Shown: positions 1 to 10,718 of the stretch, piece by piece
Position numbering within the stretch: position 1 is the stretch's first letter
Layout of the letters: every line of letters begins with the position of its first letter
Origin: an uncultured Lentisphaerota bacterium
GTDB taxonomy: Bacteria; Verrucomicrobiota; Kiritimatiellia; CAIQIC01
Length of the DNA stretch: 37,228 nucleotides
Direction: 5' to 3'
Assembly: GCA_903912445.1 (NCBI GenBank)
Contig: CAIWHP010000001.1
Location: 1-37,228, forward strand
Notes under the pieces: model-generated
The model's database searches: none
Told to the model about the DNA's origin: nothing
Seen by the model: only the letters and a program-made list of their open reading frames with translations
Program-made: the position numbers and the translations under genes

Positions 1-1625
1 AAGCGCGACATGAACGCATGGTCGATCGGCCCGCAGACGCCGGGCTTTTTGTGCAGTGTGGTCAGCGGCCCGCTCCGCCACTGGCCCGCTTCCTTGTGGA
101 ACTGCGCGCCGGCCTTGTTCCAGCCCGCGGGCAGCGTCGCGCCATCGAGCACGACCTGCTTGATGCGGTCGCTGGCGAGGCCCGCGGCAAACGGCGTCGT
201 GAAACGCAGCGCACTGACGTTGCGCGTGATGGCCACAATCTTGTCGCCCTCGACCTTGGCGGTCACATCGGCGCGCTCGAAGGATTTCTCCAGCCCGTCG
301 AGCTGCACCCAGCGCATGTCCGGATAGACGAGCGTGTAAGTGGTCAGATGCACCTGCTTGGGCTCCTTCGCGCGGCCCTTTTCGGCGGCGGCGGTGACGA
401 GCGCCTCGATCTTCGGCTTGGCCTCGGGGTGATATTTGTGCGCGGTCTGGGGGCCGATGATGTGCGGGAAGGTCAGGCCCTCCTTTTCGGCGAAGCGCAG
501 CATGATGTCGGCAGCCTGTTTCTGCTTGTCGATCTCGCCGGAGTAGGCCACGAGCGCCGTGTTGGCAAGATTGGCGGCGTAGACCGTGGCATCGGTCCAG
601 CGCCAGAGCTTCTGCTCCCACGGCGCGGGCGGTACCTTGCCCTCGTCGAAGACATGGGCGAACTCGGCGGTCTCGGCGAAGCCCGCGCCCGGTGCGGCCG
701 CGGCCCAGATTCCGGCGTGCTGCACCGCAAAGTGCCACGTGGCGCCGCCGCCCATCGAAAAGCCGCGCACGACGACGCGGTCGTAATCCACCGGATAGCG
801 GACGCGGAGGTGGTCCCACGCCTCGAAGAGGTCGCGCTCGCCGGCAAACTTGTTCGCGTTGCAGAGGCGGCCGTAGAGGAAGCAGACGTAGGCGCCCGGC
901 GGTGCGAACTCCGGTTTCGCGCGCGACTGCGAGTCGAGAAACGACAGCTCGGTCAGCTTCTCGTTGCGGCCGTGACACCAGAAATCCAGGCGGCGCGGCT
1001 TGCGCTCACCGGGTTTCCAATCGTTGGGCACGAGCAGGCCGTAGGGCTGGAGCGAGCCATCGATCTGCGAGCGATAGGCGCGCAGGACCATACCGGTCTG
1101 CTCGAGCCAGGGCGTGCGGCCGATGGCGAGCGCCTGGGCGCGCGCCATGCCCTGCGTCAGCAGCCCGCGGGCGACGGCAATCTGTTTGAGTTCGAGCATC
1201 TCGTCGTAGCGCAGCGCCCAGTCCACCGCCTTGTGGAAGATCTGCACGTCGGGCAGCGTGGCCGCCAGCTCCGGCCGGTGTTGGAGCTTCGCAATCGCCG
1301 CGGCGAGCTGGGCCGCGCCCGCCTCGAGCTCGCGGCGGTCCTTCTCCGGCACCGCAACGCCCGCCGGCGGCACGCGCTTGGGCGCGGCCGGGGCGGCCGG
1401 TTTGGCAGGAGTCGTGGCGGCCCCCGACACACCGATCGAAAGCAGCAACACCGCGCCGACCAACAGGCAGCCCAGAAAACGGAGTGATGGAGTGATGAAG
1501 TGATGGAAGGTTAAGGGTTGGGGGTAGCTGGTGTGCGCCGGGTCGGAGACCCGGCCTACACTGCGGCAAGCCCGCTTCCAACACTCCACCACTCCAGTAC
1601 TCCACTGGCCTTCGTTTTGCTTCAT
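1..1625 (-). CDS. Secreted alpha/beta hydrolase (prolyl-oligopeptidase/esterase-like), 3' end outside window
   Basis: The frame is open from an ATG at 1625 to the left edge (about 541 codons), so the C-terminus is missing. It encodes a signal-peptide core (FLGCLLVGAVLLLSIG, then GAA), an Ala/Pro linker, a helical region and an alpha/beta hydrolase domain with the nucleophile elbow GFSMGGG (Ser about residue 290). Family knowledge: such secreted serine hydrolases act as esterases or peptidases; the substrate cannot be read here. Start choice: GGAG lies 8 bases before the ATG at 1625, and the gene begins 14 bp after the Asp-box gene ends, so they are probably cotranscribed. Oddity: codons of roughly residues 8-48 come from a repeat element (1481-1603) inserted ahead of the hydrophobic core of the signal peptide. 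Other in-frame starts closer to that core are only TTG, CTG or GTG. Confidence 0.8.
   Translation of the reverse strand, partial: MKQNEGQWSTGVVECWKRACRSVGRVSDPAHTSYPQPLTFHHFITPSLRFLGCLLVGAVLLLSIGVSGAATTPAKPAAPAAPKRVPPAGVAVPEKDRRELEAGAAQLAAAIAKLQHRPELAATLPDVQIFHKAVDWALRYDEMLELKQIAVARGLLTQGMARAQALAIGRTPWLEQTGMVLRAYRSQIDGSLQPYGLLVPNDWKPGERKPRRLDFWCHGRNEKLTELSFLDSQSRAKPEFAPPGAYVCFLYGRLCNANKFAGERDLFEAWDHLRVRYPVDYDRVVVRGFSMGGGATWHFAVQHAGIWAAAAPGAGFAETAEFAHVFDEGKVPPAPWEQKLWRWTDATVYAANLANTALVAYSGEIDKQKQAADIMLRFAEKEGLTFPHIIGPQTAHKYHPEAKPKIEALVTAAAEKGRAKEPKQVHLTTYTLVYPDMRWVQLDGLEKSFERADVTAKVEGDKIVAITRNVSALRFTTPFAAGLASDRIKQVVLDGATLPAGWNKAGAQFHKEAGQWRSGPLTTLHKKPGVCGPIDHAFMSR
1481..1603. repeat. 123-bp MITE-like element with terminal inverted repeats
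   Basis: Positions 1481-1506 and 1578-1603 are 26-base imperfect inverted repeats (21 of 26 match), made of degenerate GGAGTGATG-type units. Between them lies a perfect 8-bp palindrome, GCCGGGTC/GACCCGGC, with the 3-base loop GGA (1537-1555). The length is a multiple of three, and the element has no stop in the frame of the hydrolase it interrupts. No transposase is encoded, so any movement would need a trans-acting factor (inference). Confidence 0.65.
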
Positions 1626-1639
1626 GGTTTGTTCTCCGG

Positions 1640-3886
1640 TCATTTTACATTTCGTATGGCCGCATCGCGGCCGAGGAAGACGCTGTTGCCGCTGGTGCCG
1701 AGCAGCAGGGTGGCGGGATCGTGCGGGCTGACGGCGAGGCCCTTGGGGTTCAGCAGCGTGAGGCCGCTGTTCTCGCGCCGCCACGTGCGGCCGCCGTCGG
1801 CGCTCTTCAGGACGCCGACGCCAAGCGGGTCGTCGTGATAGGGATCGTCCTTGGTCGTGACATAGAGCACGTCGTGGCTGACGGGGCTCACCGCGACGCC
1901 GGCGACGTAACGATCCGCCAGCAGGCGCTGCCACGTATGGCCGCCATCGGCGCTGCGATAGAGGCCGCCCTGATACAGGCGGCGGGCGGCATGGTCAAAC
2001 GTTTCGCGGCCAGCGATGTAGAGCGTGCGGAAGTCGCGCGGGTCGGCGACAAGCTGCTTGATGACCGGCAGTGCGCCCGCGGCGTGGAGCTGCTGCCACG
2101 TGCGGCCGCCGTCGCGCGTCTCCCGCAACTCGCGCTCCACGGCCACGATGAGGTGCGTACCATCGGCCGGGTCGAGCAGCAGGCCGCACGGCTTCTTCGC
2201 GATGTCGCCGAGATCGCCGCTGATGTTCTTCCAACTCGCGCCGCCATCGCACGTCTCGAAGACGCCGTTGCCGTTGGAGATCACCACGAGCCGGCGCTGC
2301 CCGGCTTTGCTGCGCGGATCGAGCGCCATCGCCAGCACCTGGCCATCCGGCAGGCCGGCAGCGGGCTGGCCGACAACGCGCCACGTCCGCCCATCGTCGT
2401 CGGAGCGGCAGAGGTCGCCGGCGTTGCGGTTCCACCAGCCCGTCGCCGCCCAGAGCGTGTTGGTCGCCTGCGGATCGACGAGCACGCCAAAGCAGTTGCC
2501 GCCCATCTGCATGCCCTCGACGCTGCGGCGACAGGTCGCGCCGAGATCGTCGCTGATCAGCAGGCCGATATCCATGTAGCACAGGTAAACGCGGTTCGTC
2601 CGCACCGGATCGAACTGGACGCGCCACGCGCAGGTGACGGCCAGCCCATTGCCGGCGATACGGCCCTCGGGCGCAGCCGCCGTGTAGCGCTGCCGCCATG
2701 CACCACACTGGTCGTCGGTCACAAAGATCGTGCCGCTGGTGCCAAAGGCGAGCCGGTCGGGCGCGGCGGGCGAGAGCGCGAGGCACTGGACGCTCGGCCC
2801 CCACATCGTGAGCCAGCCGTACTCCATGTTGGCGTCGGCGCCGTTCTTCCGCGCGACCTTCTGCCAGTGCGCGCCGCCATCGGTGGTTTTATACACGCCG
2901 GCGGTGACCCAGTCGCGATGACCGATATACAGCACGTTGGCGTCGCGCGGGTCCACGGCGAGTTCCTTGGGATTGGCTGAAAAATGGCGCACATCCTTCC
3001 CGTCCTTGCTCACCTGCTTCGGCAGGCCCGCGCCGTTGATGCCGCGCCAGGTCCGGCCCGCATCGTCGCTGCGAAACACGCCGCCGTTCCAGGGCTCTTT
3101 GCCCTTGGCCGTGCAGCGCAACGTCACATAAACCGTCTGCGGCGCGGAGGGCGCGAACGCCAGTTCCTCGGCGTAGAGATGCGGCAGGCCGTCGCTCGAA
3201 AGTTTCCACGTTGTGCCCGCGTCATCGCTGCGGAATATGCCGGCGCTGGTCGCAGCGAGAACCGTGCGCGAATTCCCCGGCTGCACCGCGATGGCGCTGA
3301 TGATTGCGTCGCCCGGGAGCTGTCCGCCATCCACGCGTCGCCAGTTCGCGCCGGTGTCCTCGCTGCGATAGATGGCGCCCGCGCCGCCCTTGTCCCAGCG
3401 CGGCCGGCCGAGACCCGCATAGACGGTGCTCGGCTGCAACGGATCGAAGCAGACCGCGCCGATCGGCGCCGTGAAGCGGTGACGGTCTTCCGGGGGGAAA
3501 CCCTTGCGGACATATTCCCAGGTGAGCCCGCGGTCCGCCGTGCGATGGATGCCGCTCTCCGTGCCGAGGAGGATGATGCGGCTGTCCTGCGGATGGACGG
3601 CGATGGCCTCGAGGAAATAGTCGTGCAGCCCGCGGTTACGGATTTCGAAGGTGCGGCCCGCGTTGGTCGAGATGAAGAAGCCGCCAACGTCGCAGCCCGC
3701 GTAGAGCACATCTTTATCGCGCGGATCGAACGCCAGCGACTGGATCCAGCCGCCGCCGCTGGGCCCGGCCAACTGCCACGAGATGTCGTGGCCCTCCGGC
3801 GCCGCGCCCGCCTCGGACACATCCGCACCGTGGCCCAAGCCAAGCAGGGAAAACAGCACGACCGGCACCAGCAAGATGTTCTTCAT
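1640..3886 (-). CDS. Secreted Asp-box (BNR) beta-propeller protein
   Basis: A 748-residue exported protein. The start is the ATG at 3886, preceded by GGAAG and followed by a classic signal peptide (MKNILLVPVVLFSLLGLGHG). The mature chain is a run of propeller blades carrying at least ten Asp-box motifs of the form S/T-x-D-x-G-x-T-W, for example STNAGRTF, TADRGLTW, SEDTGANW, SDDAGTTW, SDDDGRTW, TRDGGRTW and SADGGHTW. Family knowledge: these repeats occur in GH74 xyloglucanases, sialidases and sortilin/VPS10-like proteins; they mark the fold, not one activity. It lies 78 bp after the alginate-lyase-like gene and 14 bp before the hydrolase, so a role in binding or cutting an extracellular glycan is plausible but unproven. 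Confidence 0.85.
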   Translation of the reverse strand: MKNILLVPVVLFSLLGLGHGADVSEAGAAPEGHDISWQLAGPSGGGWIQSLAFDPRDKDVLYAGCDVGGFFISTNAGRTFEIRNRGLHDYFLEAIAVHPQDSRIILLGTESGIHRTADRGLTWEYVRKGFPPEDRHRFTAPIGAVCFDPLQPSTVYAGLGRPRWDKGGAGAIYRSEDTGANWRRVDGGQLPGDAIISAIAVQPGNSRTVLAATSAGIFRSDDAGTTWKLSSDGLPHLYAEELAFAPSAPQTVYVTLRCTAKGKEPWNGGVFRSDDAGRTWRGINGAGLPKQVSKDGKDVRHFSANPKELAVDPRDANVLYIGHRDWVTAGVYKTTDGGAHWQKVARKNGADANMEYGWLTMWGPSVQCLALSPAAPDRLAFGTSGTIFVTDDQCGAWRQRYTAAAPEGRIAGNGLAVTCAWRVQFDPVRTNRVYLCYMDIGLLISDDLGATCRRSVEGMQMGGNCFGVLVDPQATNTLWAATGWWNRNAGDLCRSDDDGRTWRVVGQPAAGLPDGQVLAMALDPRSKAGQRRLVVISNGNGVFETCDGGASWKNISGDLGDIAKKPCGLLLDPADGTHLIVAVERELRETRDGGRTWQQLHAAGALPVIKQLVADPRDFRTLYIAGRETFDHAARRLYQGGLYRSADGGHTWQRLLADRYVAGVAVSPVSHDVLYVTTKDDPYHDDPLGVGVLKSADGGRTWRRENSGLTLLNPKGLAVSPHDPATLLLGTSGNSVFLGRDAAIRNVK

Positions 3887-3964
3887 CGTTTCTTCCGCGC
3901 TTCGTCCGCAACGGGCGCAGTCTAAAGTCTGCCCTGCCCCGCACAAGCGCAAAACCCAACGGGC

Positions 3965-5164
3965 TCACGGCCACAGCAGCTGGAAGCGGCTGGGTGCGAG
4001 CTCGGCCGCGGCGCGTTGCAGCGCCGCCGCGTAGTTGCCGTCGGGATAGAGCGTGGCGGCACGGCGGAGCAGCCCGGCGAGGGCCTCGTCGGGGTAATGG
4101 ACTTCCTTGATCTGCTGGCCCGGCCATTTCTTGCTGGCGTCGAAGTAGGGCGCAACGTAGTCGAGCGCGGCGCGCAGGCTGCGGCCGTCGGCGGTGCGGT
4201 AGTGGAAAAGATCCACGTCTGCGCGCCGGCCGAGTTCGGCGAGCGCGAAGAGCGCTTCGAGATTGTACAACGTGTAGCCGTAGGACCTGGTGCGCTTGAG
4301 CTCATGCGGCTGCCGGCCGTCCGGCTCGATCTGGCTGGCGATGCGCGCGCGGCCCAGCTCGACCTGCTGGCGCGCCTGGGCGGTGTCGCCAATGAACAGC
4401 GCATAGGCCGCCGTCTGCGCAAGGTACCAACTGCCATGATTGTTCGTCGCCTTGGCCTCGTCGCGGCCGTACTTGCTCGTCAGCAACCACTGCAGATAGG
4501 CGCGAAACCAGTCCTGCATGCCGCACTGCGCCTCCGACGTCCAGACCTTGGCGCCGGCGAGCAGACCGACGGCATCGGTCAGCTTGATCAGTTGTACCGT
4601 GTCGATGATGCCCGTGCCGCGGCCGGTGCTGCGGCCGGGGACGCCCTGCGCAAATTCCAAATGCTCTTTCATCTTCGTCGCCGGGTCGAGGAACCAAACT
4701 TGCAGCAATTGCGCCGCTTTTGCCGCGTAGGGCTCGTGACCGGTGCAGTAGTAGGCCAACGCCAACGAATCCACCTGCGAACACAGCCGGCTGAGCGCAT
4801 CGTGGTCGGTGCCGGCCCGGCTTTCCGGATTCACCTGGCCGTCGCGGTTGATCCACGGCAGGCCGTCGGGCTTGGCCGGGTCCGGCCACGAATAGGGCGC
4901 GAGGCTGAAATAGTCGTGCTTGTCGCCGCTGGGCGCCGTCTTCGCCTTGTCCATCACGGAGCCGGGCTTGGCCTTGAGCGCCTTGTCAGCCTCGCGCCGG
5001 AGGCGCCCGAGCGCGGGCAGCAACGCGGCGTCGTTGGTGGCCAGCCGCGCGTGGGTGAGCGCAAGCCGTTGCGGATCGAGGCTGAACACGCGCGGCGCCG
5101 GTGCCGCGTGGACGGCGCCACCCAGCAGCGCGCCGCCGATAAGGGCAAGGCAGAGGGTTTTCAT
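3965..5164 (-). CDS. Secreted alginate-lyase-family protein
   Basis: A 399-residue protein with an N-terminal signal peptide (MKTLCLALIGGALLGGAVHA). The body matches the alginate lyase alpha/alpha-toroid family: a YSWPDPAKPDGLPWI block near residue 91 and an NNHGSWY motif at 241-247, where Asn and His of this family contribute to the active site. Family knowledge: members beta-eliminate uronate polysaccharides, but many homologues outside characterised PL5 enzymes have unknown substrates. The ATG at 5164 is preferred over one four codons upstream because it begins the signal peptide directly; no strong Shine-Dalgarno is visible for either. It is the first gene of the minus-strand run and is divergent from the sialate O-acetylesterase. 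Confidence 0.8.
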   Translation of the reverse strand: MKTLCLALIGGALLGGAVHAAPAPRVFSLDPQRLALTHARLATNDAALLPALGRLRREADKALKAKPGSVMDKAKTAPSGDKHDYFSLAPYSWPDPAKPDGLPWINRDGQVNPESRAGTDHDALSRLCSQVDSLALAYYCTGHEPYAAKAAQLLQVWFLDPATKMKEHLEFAQGVPGRSTGRGTGIIDTVQLIKLTDAVGLLAGAKVWTSEAQCGMQDWFRAYLQWLLTSKYGRDEAKATNNHGSWYLAQTAAYALFIGDTAQARQQVELGRARIASQIEPDGRQPHELKRTRSYGYTLYNLEALFALAELGRRADVDLFHYRTADGRSLRAALDYVAPYFDASKKWPGQQIKEVHYPDEALAGLLRRAATLYPDGNYAAALQRAAAELAPSRFQLLWP

Positions 5165-5314
5165 GCGCGCAGTCATAGCACGCGCCTGCTGGCAGCAAAA
5201 GCGCGAACCTGTTCCCGGCGCGCCAGAGATTCAGCCGGAGCCCGCTCTGGAGGGTAAGCGCTGCGTGTGTCAGAAACCTAACCTTCGACAGCATCGTGTG
5301 GGTTCTGACTAACG

Positions 5315-5400
5315 GTAGGGCGGCCACGCCGTGGCCACCGGTCACCATGTCACACGTGCGCGTGGGGTTCATCCCGGCGCGCACGGCGTGCGCGCCCTAC
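5315..5400. repeat. 86-bp composite palindromic element bounded by GTAGGGC/GCCCTAC
   Basis: The outer ends are inverted heptamers (5315-5321 and 5394-5400). Inside are two perfect hairpins with 3-base loops: GGCCAC-GCC-GTGGCC (5322-5336) and GGCGCGCAC-GGC-GTGCGCGCC (5376-5396). The architecture, two hairpins back to back, resembles paired REP/BIME units. The assignment as a mobile repeat is inference, since only one copy is in view. Confidence 0.6.
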
Positions 5401-5437
5401 CTCAAGGCTACGTGTTTTATTTTCCCTGCGGCGCGCG

Positions 5438-5458
5438 CCGGTTTGGCGGCCAAACCGG
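5438..5458. repeat. Perfect 9-bp palindrome with 3-base loop
   Basis: CCGGTTTGG-CGG-CCAAACCGG. Same design (8-9 bp arms, 3-base loop) as the hairpins at 1537-1555 and 5376-5396. There is no T-run, so it is not an obvious terminator. Confidence 0.55.
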
Positions 5459-5616
5459 AAGACGGGCCCTGCGACTGGTCGAAAGCCGGGAGCGGCGGCG
5501 TCTCGTGCCGTCAAAGGGCGGCCATCCAAAGCATCCACGATCGCCTGCCAACAATTTCCACCCGCTCAGTGCGTTTTCCGAGGGCCGGTGTGCAGCCCGG
5601 CATTTCGGCGGGAAAC

Positions 5617-7173
5617 ATGCGCAACAAATTTATCATTTTGATGCTGCTGAGCTGCCTCGCGGCGCGGGCCGAGGTCAAGGTCGCGGCGGTGTTCGGCGAC
5701 AGCATGGTGGTGCAGCGCGACAAGCCCGTGCCGGTCTGGGGTACCGCCACGCCCGGCGAAAAAATCACGGTTGAGTTTGCCGGCCAGACCAAGTCCGGCG
5801 TCACCGATGCCGCCGGCCGCTGGGAGGTCGCGCTGGACCCACTGCCCGCCTCCGCCGAACCGCGCATCTTTGTCGTCTCCGCTTCCTCAAATAAAAAATC
5901 GAAAATCATCACTCATCAATTCGCCAACGTCCTCGTCGGCGACGTCTGGCTCTGCTCCGGGCAGTCGAATATGAACATGTCCATGCGCCCGTTCCCGCCG
6001 TGGCATCAGGGCGTGCTCAACCACGCGCAGGAAATCGCCGCGGCCCAGCATCCGCACTTGCGCCTGTTCAGCGTCGCCCATACGCCGCGGCACGCCAAGG
6101 CCGGTGACGTCGCCGGCGAGTGGCTGGTCTGCTCGCCGGTGACCGTCGCCGATTTTTCCGGCGTCGCCTATTTCTTTGGCCGCAAGCTGCTCGTGGAGAC
6201 CGGGGTGCCGCAGGGCGTGATCCTCTCCGCCGTGGGCGGGACCTCGATCCAAAGCTGGCGCGATCCGACGCGCATCCAGGAACCTTCGACCCGGCAGAAA
6301 ATCGCCGCCTCCGCCCGACAGTGCGCCGCCAGCGCGGACCAGATCGCGGCCTTCGAAAAAGCGCTGCCGGCGTATCTGGAAAAGTCCCTCGCAGCTGCGC
6401 GCACCAATGGCGCGCGCATTGCCGGTCTGCCGGAACCGTTCAAGGGCTACCGCTCCCAGCCCGGCTACTGCTACAACGGCATGCTCGCCCCGCTTGCACC
6501 CTGCGCACTGCGCGGCCTCGTCTGGTATCAGGGCGAGGCCGACACCAGCTGGGCCGCCGGCTACACCGCCGCGCTCCGCGACTTCATCGCGCAAGGCCGC
6601 GCCGAGTTCCGCGACGCCGCCCTGCCCTGCTACCTCGTCCAGTTGGCCAACTATGACCCCGCGCTGAAACGCCCCGGAGCGCCAGCCCGCGGCCCGGTCT
6701 GGGCCGCGCTGCGCCAGAGCCAGCTCGAGGTGCTGCGCGCGGAGCCGCGCAGCGGCCTGGCCGTCGCCACCGATGTGGGTCTCGCCGACAAGATTCATCC
6801 GCCGGACAAGCGCACGGTCGGCGAACGGCTCGCGCGCTGGGCGCTCGTGCAGGTCTATGCCCGGCCCATCGAATGCTCTGGCCCGCTGTTCCAGTCCCTG
6901 GTCATCGCCGGAGGCAAGGCGGTTGTCCACTTCAGCCATGCCGAGGGCCTGGTGTTGAAAGCGGAGGGGAACCTGTCCGGTTTCGAGCTTGCCGGCGCCG
7001 ACGGCGCCTTCCAGTCCGCACTGGCCACCGTGCGTGGCGACGCCGTCGAGCTGACCCATCCCGCCGTCGCCCAGCCCACGGCCGCACGTTATGGCTGGGC
7101 CGATAATCCGCGCCTGACCCTGTTCAACGCCGCCGGCCTGCCGGCGGCGCCGTTCACCAGCTCGCCGCCGTGA
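5617..7173 (+). CDS. Sialate O-acetylesterase (SASA family)
   Basis: A 518-residue exported esterase of the SGNH-like SASA family, which removes O-acetyl groups from sialic acids or from other acetylated glycans. The start is the ATG at 5617, with GGGAA just upstream and a signal peptide ending near ARA (about residue 18). A beta-sandwich segment (VAAVFGDSMVVQRDKPVPVWG) precedes the catalytic block CSGQSNM (Ser about 117). Also visible are WYQGEADTSW and the late DKIHPPDK motif (Asp 391, His 394) that completes the catalytic set. The frame stays open further upstream through intergenic repeat DNA, but nothing there looks coding. It is divergent from the alginate-lyase-like gene, suggesting a shared glycan-degradation locus; xylan or other acetylated plant or algal glycans are alternative substrates. 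Confidence 0.88.
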   Translation: MRNKFIILMLLSCLAARAEVKVAAVFGDSMVVQRDKPVPVWGTATPGEKITVEFAGQTKSGVTDAAGRWEVALDPLPASAEPRIFVVSASSNKKSKIITHQFANVLVGDVWLCSGQSNMNMSMRPFPPWHQGVLNHAQEIAAAQHPHLRLFSVAHTPRHAKAGDVAGEWLVCSPVTVADFSGVAYFFGRKLLVETGVPQGVILSAVGGTSIQSWRDPTRIQEPSTRQKIAASARQCAASADQIAAFEKALPAYLEKSLAAARTNGARIAGLPEPFKGYRSQPGYCYNGMLAPLAPCALRGLVWYQGEADTSWAAGYTAALRDFIAQGRAEFRDAALPCYLVQLANYDPALKRPGAPARGPVWAALRQSQLEVLRAEPRSGLAVATDVGLADKIHPPDKRTVGERLARWALVQVYARPIECSGPLFQSLVIAGGKAVVHFSHAEGLVLKAEGNLSGFELAGADGAFQSALATVRGDAVELTHPAVAQPTAARYGWADNPRLTLFNAAGLPAAPFTSSPP

Positions 7174-7237
7174 GCCGAGCCGCGTGCAGGGCGCAAGTTA
7201 CCCTTGACTCCCGTGCCCGCGCCGCAAGAATGGCCGC

Positions 7238-9367
<2,130 letters not shown>

Positions 9368-9488
9368 GCCTGCTGCCGTTCCGCCGGCGTCCGCCACGGC
9401 ACCTTTCGTGTGGGAGGCGGGCCGGGGTGTCCGCACCCGTCCGCGCTTCTGCTTTGCGTTCCGGGCACGGCTGCGCTACAAACGCCGC

Positions 9489-10718
9489 ATGACGCTACCT
9501 TTTTCCCTGTTTTTGGCCCTGAAATACCTGAAGCCGAAGCGGACGTTTCTCTCGGTGGTCACTGTCATATCTGTCCTCGGCGTGCTACTCGGGGTGGCCG
9601 TGCTGGTGATCGTCCTCTCGGTCATGAACGGCTTCGACGACATGTGGCGCAGCAAGATCCTGAACTTCAACGCGCACATCACCATCACGAAGTTCGGCGG
9701 CGAAATCGAGGATCCGGCGGACGCGATGGAGAAGGTCCTCAAGGTGCCGGGCGTCATCGGCGCGGCGCCGTACGTGCAGGGCCTCGTCTTCCTGCAGTTC
9801 AACAACCGCATCCAGACGCCGCTGGTGCGCGGCATCGACCCGCGCTACGAGCCGTCGGTCAGCCGCATCCCGGAAAACATGCGCTTCGGCACCTACACCG
9901 TGGCCGACGACCAGGCCGTCATCGGCGCCGACCTCGCCCGCCGCCTGGGCGTGCGCGTCGGCGACAAGGTGCTCGTCCATTCGCCGCAGAGCCTGACCAA
10001 GCCCGACGAGCTGCGCCTGCCGGAGGAGCTGAAGATCGCCGGCATCTTCGAGGTCGGCATGTGGGAGTTCGACTCCGGCTTCATCATCACCTCGCTCGGC
10101 AAGGCGCGCGAGCTCTACGGCTTGAGCCGCGGCGTCCACGCGATCCAGGTGATGACGCGCGACCCCGACCGCGCCAGCGAGATCGCGCGGCGCGTCGAGA
10201 CCGCGCTCGGCGGAGAATTCGAGGCGCAGACGTGGATGGATATGAACCGCCAGCTGTTCTCGGCGCTGCGCGTCGAGAAGAACATGATGTTTTTCCTCCT
10301 GATATTCATCACTATTGTCGCTGCGTTTGGTATTACCAACACACTGATTACCGTCAGCATTGAGAAAACGCATGAAATCGGATTGATGAAAGCGGTTGGT
10401 GTATCGTCCGAAAGCATCATGGATATTTTTGTGTGGCAGGGTTTGATTCAGGGTGCATTGGGGAATGTGTTAGGCATCGGTTTTGGCCTTTTCGTGCTCA
10501 GCAACCGTAACAATCTAATGCACTGGCTATCCAATACGTTCCACTGGGAGTTATTTCCAAAGGAACTCTATCATCTCAGTGAGATTCCCGCGAAAATTAA
10601 TAGGCTGGATATTTTAGGTGTCGCTTGTCTAGTCATGGTGATTTGTACCTTGGCAGGTAAGATTCCGGCATGGCGTGCAGCGAGACTTGACCCTGTGCCA
10701 GCCTTACGCAACGATTGA
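9489..10718 (+). CDS. LolC/LolE-type lipoprotein-release ABC transporter permease
   Basis: A 409-residue inner-membrane permease. The N-terminal helix follows LALKYLKPKR (TM1 about residues 20-45), then a large periplasmic domain, then three C-terminal helices containing the family-conserved segment EKNMMFFLLIFITIVAAFGITNT and EKTHEIGLMKAVG. Family knowledge: with the LolD ATPase it extracts outer-membrane lipoproteins from the inner membrane. The start is the ATG at 9489; upstream in-frame codons look non-coding. Striking oddity: base composition changes inside the gene at about 10283 (codon about 265). Line counts give 41/60 GC at 9961-10020 and 37/60 at 10201-10260, but 26/60 at 10321-10380. 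The reading frame is intact across the switch. The LolD-type gene follows after 22 bp. Confidence 0.9.
   Translation: MTLPFSLFLALKYLKPKRTFLSVVTVISVLGVLLGVAVLVIVLSVMNGFDDMWRSKILNFNAHITITKFGGEIEDPADAMEKVLKVPGVIGAAPYVQGLVFLQFNNRIQTPLVRGIDPRYEPSVSRIPENMRFGTYTVADDQAVIGADLARRLGVRVGDKVLVHSPQSLTKPDELRLPEELKIAGIFEVGMWEFDSGFIITSLGKARELYGLSRGVHAIQVMTRDPDRASEIARRVETALGGEFEAQTWMDMNRQLFSALRVEKNMMFFLLIFITIVAAFGITNTLITVSIEKTHEIGLMKAVGVSSESIMDIFVWQGLIQGALGNVLGIGFGLFVLSNRNNLMHWLSNTFHWELFPKELYHLSEIPAKINRLDILGVACLVMVICTLAGKIPAWRAARLDPVPALRND

Larger units (their letters stand above)
5165..5616. other. 452-bp divergent intergenic region rich in hairpin repeats
   Basis: This separates the alginate-lyase-like gene (minus) from the sialate O-acetylesterase (plus). 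I see no convincing gene. It contains the composite palindromic element at 5315-5400 and a further 9-bp palindrome at 5438-5458. Promoters for both flanking genes must lie here, but I cannot identify -35/-10 boxes with confidence. Confidence 0.6.

Noticed and set aside
18-1487. Long plus-strand open frame opposite the left-edge hydrolase
   Set aside because: It is Arg/Ala/Gly-rich with no domain, while the opposite strand has a signal peptide and a clear GFSMGGG nucleophile elbow.
1721-2980. 419-codon plus-strand frame
   Set aside because: Antisense to the Asp-box propeller gene, whose repeats are unmistakable.
5165-5616. Sigma-54 (-24/-12) promoters upstream of the glycan genes
   Set aside because: Because rpoN is in the window I looked for TGGCAC-N5-TTGC in the intergenic gaps by eye and found no good match; a weight-matrix scan would be needed.
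7129-7148. GCCGCCGGC-CT-GCCGGCGGC hairpin as terminator of the acetylesterase
   Set aside because: It lies within the last codons, has a 2-base loop and no following T-run.
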